From assembly GCF_013201075.1 (NCBI RefSeq), contig NZ_CP053708.1, positions 4,283,501 through 4,347,500 on the forward strand: DNA of 64,000 nt. Reading direction: 5' to 3'. The notes under the pieces were generated by a model. The model did not search any database. It saw only the letters and a list, made by a program, of their open reading frames with translations, and was not told the origin of the DNA. Positions within the stretch are counted from its first letter, which is position 1. Each line of letters opens with the position of its first letter. Source of the stretch: Lichenicola cladoniae (GTDB taxonomy: Bacteria; Pseudomonadota; Alphaproteobacteria; Acetobacterales; Acetobacteraceae). The position numbers were made by a program, and so were the translations under genes. This document shows positions 7,868-17,070 of the stretch, one piece after another.

Positions 7868-8237
7868 TACCTTGGGGGGGCGCGACGCCTGGCTCGTGCA
7901 GAACATCGACGCGGTGGACGCCACGATCCGGCTGTTCAAGCCCGATCTGGATATCGGCATTGTTCGGGTACGCCCGACACCACGGCGCCATGCAGCGTTC
8001 CGGGGCGAGAGTAGCCGCCTGATCCTCGACATGCTGCGGGAGGCCAGCGAGCCGCTGAGCACTCGCGAGATCGTGCAGCGGGTCATGGAGGCGCGGGGGA
8101 TCAATGCCGCCGATCGGCCGATGGCTGAGACGATGCGGATGCGAGTGGCTTCATCGCTCAGGGGGATGCGGGACCGGGGGACGCTGACGAGTTCGGCCGA
8201 GCGGGGGACGAATGTTCGGTGGGGGTTACTAGGTTGA
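7868..8237 (+). pseudogene. C-terminal part of a gene split by IS21
   Basis: After the target duplication the frame reads LGGRDAWLVQNIDAVDATIR, LFKPDLDIGIVRV, and then a winged-helix-like C-terminus with SSRLILDMLREASEPLSTRE, IVQRVMEARG and SSLRGMRDRGTLTS, ending at 8237. The C-terminal section resembles the helix-turn-helix found in short proteins that begin with a coiled coil and control or modify gene expression. Its role is unknown. The corresponding frame on the left side of IS21 is short and runs into an old IS end, so the N-terminus was probably already damaged. Confidence 0.6.
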
Positions 8238-8373
8238 ATCGTTAAAATATCGTTAATCAAGCTACAATTATCCTGTGGATAACTGGGATAACTAGGGTTG
8301 CAACTTTGCAAGCTTCCGCCTACTTATCAATGCAGGCAATGCCTAGAGGTCTTCCGCATGGGGGCCGTGAGAA

Positions 8374-8396
8374 GGCCGGGTTCGCCCGGCCTTTTT
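8374..8396 (+). terminator. Rho-independent terminator
   Basis: A perfect 7-bp GC stem, GGCCGGG-TTCG-CCCGGCC, with a UUCG tetraloop is followed by five Ts. It lies between the truncated plus-strand gene ending at 8237 and the minus-strand gene ending at 8408, and could serve both. Confidence 0.85.
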
Positions 8397-8407
8397 CATT
8401 TCTAGCG

Positions 8408-9241
8408 CTAGAAACAGTAATATTTGATCCCGTGGGTTCGGTCTTCCTCTGTCTCCATCAGATGATGTTCAATGAATCGGCCGCTTGAACGAAGCGCAAC
8501 GCTGAGACCAAAACTTGGATCATACTTTTCTTTAGCGATCGCATACACATAGCTGTCCGCTATCTGCATTAGGCGAGACTTCTTGTCTTTTCTTTCCATA
8601 TCAATCAGCGTCATCGCCACAGACGCTTGATCTAGGGTCTGGTATCCAGCAGAGCTTGCGGGATTAAAACCCACTCCTATGCCCGATTTTAGAAGAGCAA
8701 AGTAGCCCCTTAACGCGTGGTCAGCCTCTTTGTTCGAGCCTTCATACTCAACTCTGAGGCGATGACCGCGAGCGTGAGCAAACTTAGCTGCTCTTTCTAC
8801 AACTATGCCAAATGCGGAGCGGCATAAGTTCCATTTAGCGTCGCCGGTTCTGCTGCCATAACCTCGCGCTAAATATCCGGGTCGGTGTATGACACAAGCC
8901 ATTCCAATAACCGGCAATGACGATAGAAAGGTTTCATAGTCTTTCCAGTAAGCCTTCTGCGAGTCAGGAGACTCGCCTTCAAGCCATGAAAAGCCACCTC
9001 TACGCGCGCGCATATCCGTCAGATGCAATGGCCCATTCATCTTGGGCCACCTCGCGTAAAGACTTGAATGCATAACTTTGCATGTTTGTTCGTCTTCTTG
9101 CTTTACAAGCATGCCACCAAGAGCAAACCATTGCGGGTGCTCGTTCGGCCTTGCTACTAACTTGTCGAGATGACGGCTTCCGGTATCGTCTATGTGTAAT
9201 ACGTAGATGGGCAAGCGTTTACCCAAGGCTCGCTCATTCAT
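8408..9241 (-). CDS. DUF3800 domain protein
   Basis: A 277-residue protein that opens with a nuclease-like acidic strand, IYVLHIDDTGS, followed by WFALGGMLVKQED, a mid-protein conserved segment with RVEYEGSNKEADHALRGYF, and the C-terminal LMQIADSYVYAIAKEK. This arrangement matches the DUF3800 family, an RNase H-fold group frequently found in mobile and defence regions, whose catalytic activity is not established. The gene stands alone between a terminator and a transposase remnant. Its base composition is clearly AT-richer than its neighbours, which suggests recent acquisition. Confidence 0.82.
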   Translation of the reverse strand: MNERALGKRLPIYVLHIDDTGSRHLDKLVARPNEHPQWFALGGMLVKQEDEQTCKVMHSSLYARWPKMNGPLHLTDMRARRGGFSWLEGESPDSQKAYWKDYETFLSSLPVIGMACVIHRPGYLARGYGSRTGDAKWNLCRSAFGIVVERAAKFAHARGHRLRVEYEGSNKEADHALRGYFALLKSGIGVGFNPASSAGYQTLDQASVAMTLIDMERKDKKSRLMQIADSYVYAIAKEKYDPSFGLSVALRSSGRFIEHHLMETEEDRTHGIKYYCF

Positions 9242-9309
9242 AGGTCAGCCAATGTTAGCGGAGCCCCATAAAATGGAACAAATGCAACTTCATTGCAACG
9301 CCCAACCGT

Positions 9310-9545
9310 TTATGCGGCGACTAACCGCTGCCAATATCCTGAAAAATCCACGCTCGTCCGCGCCTTGAGCGCCAGTCCGACCACACCGCGGACCTGCGAA
9401 CCGTTATCAACCCGGCGATGATCCTCGCGCCACGCGCTCTCCTGGGCGTAGCGGGCAAGGTAGGTGCCGGCGATGTGGTGATGGTGGCCCTGCTCGGCCC
9501 GACGCATCCGGCTAAAGAAGCTCTCGGCGCCGTTCGGGCCAGGAT
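9310..9545 (-). pseudogene. IS1595 (ISXO2-like) transposase C-terminal remnant
   Basis: The frame contains NGAESFFSRMRRAEQGHHHH, IAGTYLARYAQESAWREDHR and SVDFSGYWQRL, the end of the ISXO2-like DDE domain including the catalytic Glu. Upstream of about 9545 the reading frame no longer resembles the family. The remainder of the transposase is missing or scrambled. Confidence 0.75.
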
Positions 9546-10081
9546 GCACTGACGTCCAGAGGTCAAGAGAACGGCATCGCGACCAAGTCCGCCACGGCAT
9601 GCTTTGATGCGCTTGCACCACTGCAGCAGCCGATGAGCACGTCGGCTCAACCAGACAGGAGCGCGCCCTCGGCAGCGCCGTGCCCAAGAACGAGAGGCGG
9701 TACACCACGATGTCCAAGAGCTGCTGCGCCTTGCTTTCGAGCAAAGCGAGGTTCGGTATAGATCTGCCTGGTATCCGGGTTCCTGACCTTATTGCACCTG
9801 TGGTGCTTTTCCTGGCGCCGTGCGCGGATCGCTGACAGGAACCGTTCCGTCACCATTGAGCCACCACACGCTACCGCTTATCACGAAGACCGGCGAGGCA
9901 GCGAAGACGAGCGGCATCCTCGCTACATAGAGAGCTCACTAGATTTCTGGACTGGCTCGTTCTGAGGGCGGCGAACATGCCGAACGGGCGCCTCACAGGG
10001 GCCTCACTAAGGGGCTTGCGACCATCACGAAGCGGTAATGACGATTGCAGTCTCCCCTAATGAGGTACGCCTCCAGGCCCA
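9546..10081. other. Region without a convincing gene
   Basis: About 535 bases between the IS1595 remnant and the histidine kinase. Short frames exist on both strands, but none has recognisable domains. The last 150 bases presumably hold the promoter of the kinase/regulator operon. No clear -35/-10 pair or terminator stands out. Confidence 0.5.
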
Positions 10082-12088
10082 GTGAGTATTCTCAACATGC
10101 GACCACCAGAAAATGTCTCGGACGAACAGCGGCTGGCTTCTCTGGCCAGGTTCGAGATCCTCGATACAGCACCGGAACAAGGTTACGACGACATCGTGCG
10201 CCTAGCTTCGCAGATCTGCGACACGTCGGTGGCCCTGGTCAGCTTTGTCGCTAACGATCGCCAATGGTTCAAGGCCCGTGTCGGCTTCGAACCTTGCGAG
10301 ACCGACCTGAGCCGCTCCGTCTGCGTCCACGCGCTCGAGGAGGACGACCTCCTCGTCATTCCCGATCTGTCGAGAGATCCACGGACCGCGTCCAATCCGC
10401 TAGTCACCGAGGCACCCTCCGTCCGGTTCTACGCCGGGGCCCCGTTGCGGACCGCCGATGGGATGGTGCTCGGGAGCCTGTGCGTCATCGACGGCACACC
10501 GCGCCCCATCGGCCTGACGACGGCGCAACAGGACGGGCTGCGCTCTCTCGCCTGCCACGTCGTCCATCTGCTTGAACTGCGGCAGGCGTTGGCCGATCGC
10601 CGCCGCGTCGAGGACGCGCTTCGCGCCAAGCAGCAGGAGCTGCAGGTCAGCGAAGCGCGATGGCGCGGGCTATTCGAGCGCCTGGGCGAAGGCTTCATCA
10701 TCGGAGAGCTCGTCTGGAATAAGGCCGGTCGGGTCACCGACTGGCGCTACATCGACGTCAATGCCGCCTGGGGCGAGCTTGTTTCCATCGACCCCGGCCA
10801 CGCTATTGGGCGCACGATCCGTGAGCTGTTTCCAGACATCGAGGAGAGCTGGATCCAGACCTTCGCGGAGGTCGTCGATACCGGCACCCCAATCGCCTTT
10901 ACTCAGCAGGTAGGGAGTCTGCAACGCTGGTATGATGGCCGGGCCTTTCGAGTAGAGGAAGATCGGTTCGGTGTGCTGTTCCTCGAGGTGACGGAACGTG
11001 TCCAGGCGGATGCAAGGCGCGAGGCCCTCGTAGAAATCGGGGAGCGCCTCCGCGATCTGGCGACCATTTCTGATATGACCCGTTTCGTGACTGGGATTGT
11101 CGGGCGTGTCCTCTCGGTCCAGCGGGCGGCGTTCGGCCAGCTAACCGAAGACAAGACGTGCATTCAAGTGGAACTGGACTGGACCGCCCCGGGTGTGGAC
11201 AGCATCGCCGGTCTGCATTGCTTCGCAGATTATGGTGACCTTGGCATCGAAATGCTCGACAGCGATCCCTTGGTCATCGCCGACGTATCCACCGATGATC
11301 GCACGACCGCCGGTCATCAGAGGTTCTCTGACCTCGGCATCCGAAGCTTGGTCAACATGCCAGTGCGAGACCAGAATCAGACCGTGGCCCTATTGATCGT
11401 CCACGATGACCATCCGCGTGCCTGGTCGTTGGAGGAACTCGGCTTTATGCGCAGTGTGGCGGACCGTCTTGAGTTCGGGGTTTCGCAGCTCCGTGCCAAG
11501 GCCGACCAGCTCATGCTGAACCAGGAAATCAGCCATCGCATGAAGAACATGCTGGCGATGGTTCAGGCCATCGCCCAGCAGACCATGAACGGGGTGGAAG
11601 ATCAGGATGCGGTCAAGGCGTTCGGAAAACGCCTGTATACACTGTCGGCCGCGCACGACGTGCTTCTGCAGCAGAGTTGGGTGAGCACGCAGCTCGGCAC
11701 CCTTGTTCGCGCCATACTGAGCACGTTCGGCGCCAACGACCGTTTCGACATAGCCGGGCCCGACCTTCTCCTGGGACCGCGGGCGACGCTGTCGCTCTCC
11801 ATGCTGCTGCACGAACTGGCGATGAACGCGATCAAATACGGCGCGTTGTCGACAGCATCGGGCCGGATCGCTCTGCACTGGCGGCTCGCTCGCGTGTCGG
11901 CCCCGGAACTCGTCTTCTGCTGGGAAGAGACGGGTGGACCTTCCGTAGCGCCACCCACCCGAAAGGGCTTCGGCTCGCGGCTCATCCGGTCCGGTCTGCT
12001 GGGAACAGGTGGGGTTGATCTTCGCTACGAGGTAACCGGGTTTTCTGCGGAGATGCGGGCACTGCTGGATCAGGTGCAGTTATCGTGA
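10082..12088 (+). CDS. HWE-family sensor histidine kinase (GAF-PAS-GAF)
   Basis: A 668-residue soluble kinase. Residues about 15-170 form a first GAF domain (FEILDTAPEQGYDDIVRLAS, FYAGAPLRTADGMVLGSLCV), about 190-310 a PAS-like domain, about 330-475 a second GAF, and about 480-665 the HWE/HisKA_2 kinase core. The phospho-acceptor is His485 in QEISHRMKNMLAMVQAIAQQ, and the ATP lid includes HELAMNAIKYGALS. There is no membrane segment, so it probably senses a cytoplasmic or diffusible signal such as light, redox state or a small ligand. The start is GTG 10082 or ATG 10097. It overlaps the following response regulator by four bases. Confidence 0.93.
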   Translation: MSILNMRPPENVSDEQRLASLARFEILDTAPEQGYDDIVRLASQICDTSVALVSFVANDRQWFKARVGFEPCETDLSRSVCVHALEEDDLLVIPDLSRDPRTASNPLVTEAPSVRFYAGAPLRTADGMVLGSLCVIDGTPRPIGLTTAQQDGLRSLACHVVHLLELRQALADRRRVEDALRAKQQELQVSEARWRGLFERLGEGFIIGELVWNKAGRVTDWRYIDVNAAWGELVSIDPGHAIGRTIRELFPDIEESWIQTFAEVVDTGTPIAFTQQVGSLQRWYDGRAFRVEEDRFGVLFLEVTERVQADARREALVEIGERLRDLATISDMTRFVTGIVGRVLSVQRAAFGQLTEDKTCIQVELDWTAPGVDSIAGLHCFADYGDLGIEMLDSDPLVIADVSTDDRTTAGHQRFSDLGIRSLVNMPVRDQNQTVALLIVHDDHPRAWSLEELGFMRSVADRLEFGVSQLRAKADQLMLNQEISHRMKNMLAMVQAIAQQTMNGVEDQDAVKAFGKRLYTLSAAHDVLLQQSWVSTQLGTLVRAILSTFGANDRFDIAGPDLLLGPRATLSLSMLLHELAMNAIKYGALSTASGRIALHWRLARVSAPELVFCWEETGGPSVAPPTRKGFGSRLIRSGLLGTGGVDLRYEVTGFSAEMRALLDQVQLS

Positions 12089-12462
12089 CAAGAACAAATA
12101 GACTTGTTGTTCTCGTCGTTGAGGATGAACCCATCCTTCGCATGATGGCCGTTGATATGGTCGAAGAGGCCGGCTTCGAAGTCGTCGAAGCGGCCGATGC
12201 GGGACAGGCAGTCGAGCTTCTTGAGAAGCACCTCGATATCCGGATCGTTTTCACTGATATCGACATGCCACGAGGCCTGGATGGCATACGCCTCGCCGCC
12301 CTCATCCGCGACCGCTGGCCACCCATCGAAATCATTCTGACATCGGGCGGCTTTCCTCCAAAACCCAACGAAATGCCCGAGCGTGGGGTGTTTTTCGCCA
12401 AGCCTTTCCAGCCAGAGCAGGTGGTCAATGAGATGCATCGGATGACTCGTGCTATCTCCTAG
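12085..12462 (+). CDS. Single-domain response regulator
   Basis: A stand-alone receiver domain of 125 residues. The acidic pocket is VVEDEP, the phospho-acceptor is Asp58 in VFTDIDMP, there is a Thr/Ser at ILTSGG, and the conserved Lys is in FFAKPF. No output domain is present. The GTG start overlaps the kinase stop (GTGA), so the two are translationally coupled and form a cognate pair. Such regulators commonly pass the signal through protein contacts or phosphorelay. Confidence 0.93.
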   Translation: MTRTNRLVVLVVEDEPILRMMAVDMVEEAGFEVVEAADAGQAVELLEKHLDIRIVFTDIDMPRGLDGIRLAALIRDRWPPIEIILTSGGFPPKPNEMPERGVFFAKPFQPEQVVNEMHRMTRAIS

Positions 12463-12791
12463 GCGGCGTTCGGGGTCGTGCTGGGCACACTGCTGCTGCA
12501 AGGGACGACGCTGCATCCGCTGCTTTGAGTGCTAACGCTGCAAGATAACATGTTGAGCGAGCGCGAGGTCGAAATGGCACGCGCCGAGACTGCTCGTGCG
12601 GCGGTGGCTGACCTCGAGAAGGCACCAGACACCGAAGCACGTAGCGCGCTGCTGAACGAATATCGCCGCGAGGGAGACGTGCCACGCGACGGCATGGCAG
12701 GGCTGCAGCCGACCGCGGTGCAGGCGCAACGCCGTGTGCTGGTGCAGCTGCGCAAGGAGGGCCGGATCGGTAAGGCGGCGTTCCACGAGCT
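12463..12791 (+). pseudogene. Na+/H+ antiporter (CPA1/NhaP-like) 3' fragment, left part
   Basis: Directly after the regulator stop, a frame reads VVLGTLLLQGTTLHPLL, the usual end of the last antiporter transmembrane helix. It has an in-frame TGA at 12526-12528, then continues into a charged cytoplasmic tail with EMARAETARAAVADLEKAP, LNEYRREGDVP, and QAQRRVLVQLRKEGRIGKAA. At 12791 it is cut by the IS66 element. The gene continues on the far side at 17908. Only the last quarter of the transporter is present, so the gene was already truncated at its 5' side. Confidence 0.75.
12784..12791 (+). repeat. Outer IS66 target duplication, left copy
   Basis: CACGAGCT lies immediately before the IS end GTAACCATTCGC and recurs exactly at 17908-17915 after the other end. 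Reading across the duplication restores the antiporter frame. Confidence 0.93.
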
Positions 12792-12827
12792 GTAACCATT
12801 CGCTGAGCACCGCGGCATCATGTCTGA

Positions 12828-13239
12828 TCAGTCAGCTTGGCCGATCGCGGTTGTGTTCGATTTAACCCAGCGCCACGGCAGCAGATCATCGAGGCGCTGC
12901 GCCGGATGTTCGGCGATGCGAGCCAGGACGTCGGCCAGCCAGGCTTGCGGGTCGACGTCGTTCATCTTGGCTGTGACGATCAAGCTGTACATGATCGCAG
13001 CACGCTGTCCGCCACGATCCGAACCACAGAACAGCCAAGACTTTCGCCCAAGCGCGATGCCCCTCAGCGCGCGTTCGGCCGCGTTGTTGCTGAGGCAGAT
13101 CCGTCCGTCGTCCAGGAACCGCGTGAATGCCGTCCATCGCTTCAGCATGTAGTCGATGGCCTTGGCGACGTCGTTGCCATGCGCGAGCCTGACCCGCTGC
13201 TGACCCAACCAGTCCTGCAGGTCCATCACCAGAGGAAGT
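12828..13239 (-). pseudogene. tnpC: Outer IS66 tnpC, C-terminal part
   Basis: The frame reads LPLVMDLQDWLGQQRVRLAH, AIDYMLKRWTAFTRFLDDG, and RICLSNNAAERALRGIALG, including the catalytic Glu region of the IS66 DDE domain, and ends WLADVLARIAEH...LLPWRW. It is the missing 3' portion of the tnpC that begins at 17007. The two halves join at the inner IS66 target duplication, in the codons for LSLP/TLPL. Confidence 0.9.
13232..13239 (+). repeat. Inner IS66 target duplication, left copy
   Basis: GAGGAAGT precedes the inner element end GTATCCATCC and is repeated exactly at 15759-15766. Confidence 0.93.
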
Positions 13240-13270
13240 GTATCCATCCGCCGAGCACCACGGATACGCT

Positions 13271-14845
13271 TCAGGCGGCTGCGGCAGTCAGCGTTTTTGG
13301 CTTTGACCAATTCCATGGCAACAGATCGCCGAGGTCGCGATCGGGTTGATCGGCAATACGGCGCAGGACATCGGCGAGCCAGGCGCGCGGATCGACCCCA
13401 TTCAGCTTGGCGGTGATGATCAGCGTGTAGACGTCAGCCGCGCGCTCGCCCCCACGATTGGATCCGGCGAACATCCAGGACTTTCGCCCGAGTGCAATTC
13501 CTCTGAGGGCACGTTCCGCGGCGTTGTTGGTCAGGCAGATCCTGCCGTCGTCTAGAAACCTGGTGAATGCAGGCCAGCGTTTGAGCATGTAGTCCATTGC
13601 CCGGCTGACCTCGTTGTGGCGAGACAGCCGGCTGCGCTCAGTGCGCATCCAGGCTTCCAGCTCTGCGACCAGAGGCACAACCTGCTCTTGTCGTGCGGCG
13701 CGCCGCTGTTCCGGTATGAGGCCGTTGATGGTGCGCTCGACGTCGAAGATCAGATCGATCTGGCGCACGGCCTCGATGGCGGTCGGCGCCTTGGCCACAT
13801 CGGCCAGCACAAAGAATTTCCTCCGGCCGTGCGCCCAGCAGGCGGCCTCGGAGATCGCACCTGGTCTACGCCCGGGCAGGTAGAGCTCGTTGAATCCTGC
13901 ATAGGCATCGGCCTGCAGAATACCTGCGTACTGCGCCAGGTGTCGGCGTGGATGCTCGCCGCCTCGGTCCGGTGAGTAGAAAAACATCGCCGCTGGTGGC
14001 TCCGGACCGCCGAATGGACTGTCGTCGCGGACGTAGGTCCAGAGCCGACCGATGCTCGTCTTGCTCTTGGCCAGTACCGGCACCGTGGTGTCGTCGCCGT
14101 GCAGCCGGTCTGCTGCCAGCACGTGCTTGCGGATCAACGCCAACAGCGGCGCGAGGGCCGCGGTGCACGCGCCGACCCAGCCGCCCAGGGTCGAAACGTC
14201 GAGGTGGATGCCCTCCAGAGCGTAGGTTTCGCTCTGCCGGTTCAGCGGCAGATGCTGGCCGAACTTCGCTTCCAGGATCATGGCCAGCAACTCCGGCCCG
14301 GCACGACCCCGGGCGATTGGATGGAACGGTGCCGGCGGCTGGGTGATCTTCTCGCAGGTGCGGCAGGAGAACTTCTCGCGCACTGTCTGGATGACCTTCC
14401 ACTGGCGCGGGATCACCTCGAGTGTTTCCGTGATCGTCTCACCGAGCTTGACCAGCTGGCCGTGGCATTTGGGACAAGCGGTCGGGCCTGGAACGACGAC
14501 GCGCTCGCGCGGAAGATGGGCTGGCAGCGGTCCCCTTACCGGCTTTGCCCGGCTCGAACCCGAACGCGGATCCCCGGGTGTTGCTGGCTCGACGTCAGCC
14601 TCGGCGGCATTGGCCTCCAGCTCCTCGAGCTGCAGCTCCAACTGGTCGAGCAGCCTGCGACTGCGCTCCGACGTTGGGCCGAACCGGTCGCGCTGCAGCT
14701 TTGCGATCAGCAGCTTGAGGTGCGCGATCATCGCCTCCGCACCGGTTGCCCGCGTCTCGGCTGACAACCGGGCCGCGCGCTCAGCAACGAGTGCCGCCCG
14801 CAGCATGTCGATATCGTCAGGCAGGATGTCGGCGTCGGGTGTCAC
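13271..14845 (-). CDS. tnpC: IS66 transposase TnpC (inner element)
   Basis: The 524-residue DDE transposase. It has an N-terminal coiled coil with LKLLIAKLQRDRFGPTSERS and an adjacent Glu-rich helix, then a zinc-finger-like section (ACPKCHGQLVKLGE and FSCRTCEKITQPP). The catalytic core includes RLHGDDTTVPVLAKSKT (Asp), LQADAYAGFNELY (Asp) and TNNAAERALRGIALGRKSW (Glu). All catalytic signatures are intact and the length is typical. Confidence 0.96.
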   Translation of the reverse strand: MTPDADILPDDIDMLRAALVAERAARLSAETRATGAEAMIAHLKLLIAKLQRDRFGPTSERSRRLLDQLELQLEELEANAAEADVEPATPGDPRSGSSRAKPVRGPLPAHLPRERVVVPGPTACPKCHGQLVKLGETITETLEVIPRQWKVIQTVREKFSCRTCEKITQPPAPFHPIARGRAGPELLAMILEAKFGQHLPLNRQSETYALEGIHLDVSTLGGWVGACTAALAPLLALIRKHVLAADRLHGDDTTVPVLAKSKTSIGRLWTYVRDDSPFGGPEPPAAMFFYSPDRGGEHPRRHLAQYAGILQADAYAGFNELYLPGRRPGAISEAACWAHGRRKFFVLADVAKAPTAIEAVRQIDLIFDVERTINGLIPEQRRAARQEQVVPLVAELEAWMRTERSRLSRHNEVSRAMDYMLKRWPAFTRFLDDGRICLTNNAAERALRGIALGRKSWMFAGSNRGGERAADVYTLIITAKLNGVDPRAWLADVLRRIADQPDRDLGDLLPWNWSKPKTLTAAAA

Positions 14846-14896
14846 GCCAGCGATTCAACCACATCCCGGCTGGCTTGTGTACTGATTGCCTCGCCG

Positions 14897-15244
14897 TCAG
14901 CCTGCGGCCTCGGGCCGCCAGGTCCGCTGTAGATGCCGCCAGTCGATCCCTTCCAGCAGCATCGAGAGCATCGCCGGTGTCAGCGACACCACGCCATCAG
15001 CCGCCTGCGGCCACACGAACCGGCCGCGCTCCAGGCGCTTGGCATACAGCGACATGCCGAGCCCGTCGTGCCACAGGATCTTCACCAGATTACCGCGGCG
15101 TCCCCTGAACACGTAGAGATCGCCGACATGGGGATCACGCTCGAGCGCCTGCTGCACCTGCAGGGCCAGGCCGTTCATGCCGCGGCGCATGTCACTGGCC
15201 CCGGCCGCCAGCCAGACCCGGACACCGGACGGAACCGGGATCAT
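14897..15244 (-). CDS. tnpB: IS66 accessory protein TnpB (inner element)
   Basis: A 115-residue IS66 Orf2 protein. It begins MIPVPSGVRVWLAAGASDMR, then RGMNGLALQVQQALERDP, DLYVFRGRRGNLVKILWHD and GLGMSLYAKRLERGRFVWP, all characteristic of the family. It overlaps tnpA by four bases (ATGA). It is required for IS66 transposition, but its biochemical role is unresolved. Confidence 0.95.
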   Translation of the reverse strand: MIPVPSGVRVWLAAGASDMRRGMNGLALQVQQALERDPHVGDLYVFRGRRGNLVKILWHDGLGMSLYAKRLERGRFVWPQAADGVVSLTPAMLSMLLEGIDWRHLQRTWRPEAAG

Positions 15245-15699
15245 CCGCGCAGAACGGCCACGATACGCCGCAGGGCCGCCTGGTTGACCGTCTCATCGAC
15301 CCGCACACATACGCCGCCCGGAAACTCGATCTCGATCAACGCAGGCTTTGTCGACGCTTTCGGTGTAGGCGGTGGCACCGGACGCGATTGGTCAGGCTGT
15401 TTCTCGGCAGCACGCGGCTCGTCAACGAGGTGAACCGGAACAAGTCGCAACGCGGATCCAGTCTTTACCACTGCGGCTCCTGCCCGCTCGCGGCGCCACC
15501 GGTAGACAAGGCTTGTGCAGATCCCGTGTCTGGCGGCGAGCTCTCGAATCCGGGTGCCGGGTACGTAGGAGTTCGCAACCACAAGCGCGCGAAACGCTGG
15601 ATCATGGGCACGACGCCGGTCGCTGACGATCTCGATCCGATGCATCGAAGCTGCCTGAGTGGCTGCCACTGTGGCAGCCTCATCTGCTGTGTTCACCAT
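15241..15699 (-). CDS. tnpA: IS66 accessory protein TnpA (inner element)
   Basis: A 152-residue protein with an N-terminal transposase-type helix-turn-helix (IVSDRRRAHDPAFRALVVAN, IRELAARHGICTSLVYRWRR) and a C-terminal segment IEIEFPGGVCVRVDETVNQA typical of IS66 Orf1. It probably binds the terminal repeat and regulates the operon. It is the first gene of the tnpABC unit. Confidence 0.93.
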   Translation of the reverse strand: MVNTADEAATVAATQAASMHRIEIVSDRRRAHDPAFRALVVANSYVPGTRIRELAARHGICTSLVYRWRRERAGAAVVKTGSALRLVPVHLVDEPRAAEKQPDQSRPVPPPTPKASTKPALIEIEFPGGVCVRVDETVNQAALRRIVAVLRG

Positions 15700-15723
15700 G
15701 AGGCTAAGCAGATCGGCATCCGC

Positions 15724-17007
15724 TTATTCCAGCAAGACGTCACTCGCCGGGCGGATACGAGGAAGTGACAAAGCCTGCCGGATTGTCCGGCGCTCCTCAA
15801 CGCTGTGGCCGTTGATGTCGCGTTCGATGTCGAACAGGGTATCGATGCGTTGCACGGCTTGCAGGCAGATTGGCGACAGAACCGCTGGGGCGTTGCCGTG
15901 CGCCACGCGCCGCGCACTGCCTGCAAGGTCTGCCAGCACGAAAAACTTCCGGCGTGCATGCGCCCAGCAGGCGGCTTCCACGATCGGCCCGGGTTTGCGT
16001 CCCGGTTCATAAAGCTTGCCATAGCCGCCGTAAGCGTCGGCCTGCAGGATGCCGGTGTAGGCCGCCAGATGGCTTTGCGGGTGTTTGCCGCCGCGATCGC
16101 GCGAGTAGTGGAACACAGCACCCGGCGGAGCGGGACCGTCGAACGGCTGATCGTCGCGCACATAGACCCAGAGACGGGCAATGTCGGTCTTGCCATGGGC
16201 CAGCACCGGCACCGTGGTGTCATCGCCATGCAGCCGTTCTGCCGCCATGACATGAGCAGCCAAGCGCCGAAACAGCGGCATCAGCACGGCTGTGCAGGCC
16301 CCGACCTGATCGGCCAGCGTCGACAGGCTGACCGCCACGCCCTCGCGGGCGTAGCGTTCTGCCTGACGGTTGAGCGGCTGATGCTGGCCGAACTTCTCGA
16401 ACAAGATCATGGCCAGCAGGTTCGGTCCGGCCCAGCCACGGGGCGTCACGTGGAATGGCGCTGGGGGCTGGCTGATGCGCTCGCAATCGCGACAGGAGAA
16501 TTTCTCGCGCACATGCTGGATGACTTTCCAGCTGCGCGGGATGACCTCCAGGGTTTCTGTGACGTCCTCCCCCAGCCTGGACAGGCGTGTGCTGCCGCAA
16601 CAGGCGCACGCCGACGGACCTGCGATGACGACGCGCTCGCGAGGAAGGTGTTCCGGAAATGGGCGCCGGGCCGGGCGCTTGCGGGTAAAGCTGGTAACGG
16701 CCATGGTCTTGGCCGCGGCGGCCTCAGCAGCCAGCTCGTCCTCGGTGGCCGATGCTTCCAGCTCTTCCAGCTGCAGTTCCATCTGCTCCAGCAGGCGGGC
16801 GGTGCGCTCCGAGCGTGGCCCGAAGCGGTCGCGGTTGAGCTTCTCGATCAGCAGTTTCAAATGGGCGATCAAGGCCTGGTCGCTGGACTGCCGCGCCAGC
16901 GCCGCGGCGGCCTTGGCTATGACCCGGGCGACATCGGCTCGTGCTGCCAGGAGCGCTGCCTTGAGCGCGTCGATATCGTCCGGCAGGGCGGCGAGCTCGG
17001 TATCCAC
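15724..17007 (-). pseudogene. tnpC: Outer IS66 tnpC, N-terminal part
   Basis: From ATG 17007 the frame encodes the coiled coil (LKLLIEKLNRDRFGPRSERT), the zinc-finger-like region (ACACCGSTRLSRLG, FSCRDCERISQPP) and the first two catalytic Asp regions (RLHGDDTTVPVLAHGKT, ILQADAYGGYGKLY). It then leaves homology after TIRQALSLP and stops at 15724 inside the inner element's repeat. The remainder lies at 12828-13239. The product lacks the catalytic Glu and is inactive. Confidence 0.92.
15759..15766 (+). repeat. Inner IS66 target duplication, right copy
   Basis: GAGGAAGT, identical to 13232-13239, directly follows the terminal GGATAC of the inner element. Confidence 0.93.
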
Positions 17008-17070
17008 GCCCGCGATTGAATCACAAATCAGGGCGGCATAGTACCCGTTTCTCTGGCCCGGGCGACCGCA

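Larger units (their letters stand above)
13240..15758 (-). mobile_element. Inner IS66-family element, complete (2519 bp)
   Basis: The inverted repeats are GTATCCATCCGCCGAGCACC on the left and, in reverse complement, GTATCCGCCCGGCGAGTGAC on the right. The 8-bp duplication GAGGAAGT flanks the element. It carries intact tnpA, tnpB and tnpC in the standard order, so it is a complete and potentially active copy that jumped into the tnpC of a different IS66 family member. Confidence 0.94.

Noticed and set aside
8374-8396. Small RNA gene ending at this terminator
   Set aside because: The hairpin is a good terminator, but no promoter or conserved RNA structure was seen just upstream, so only the terminator was called.
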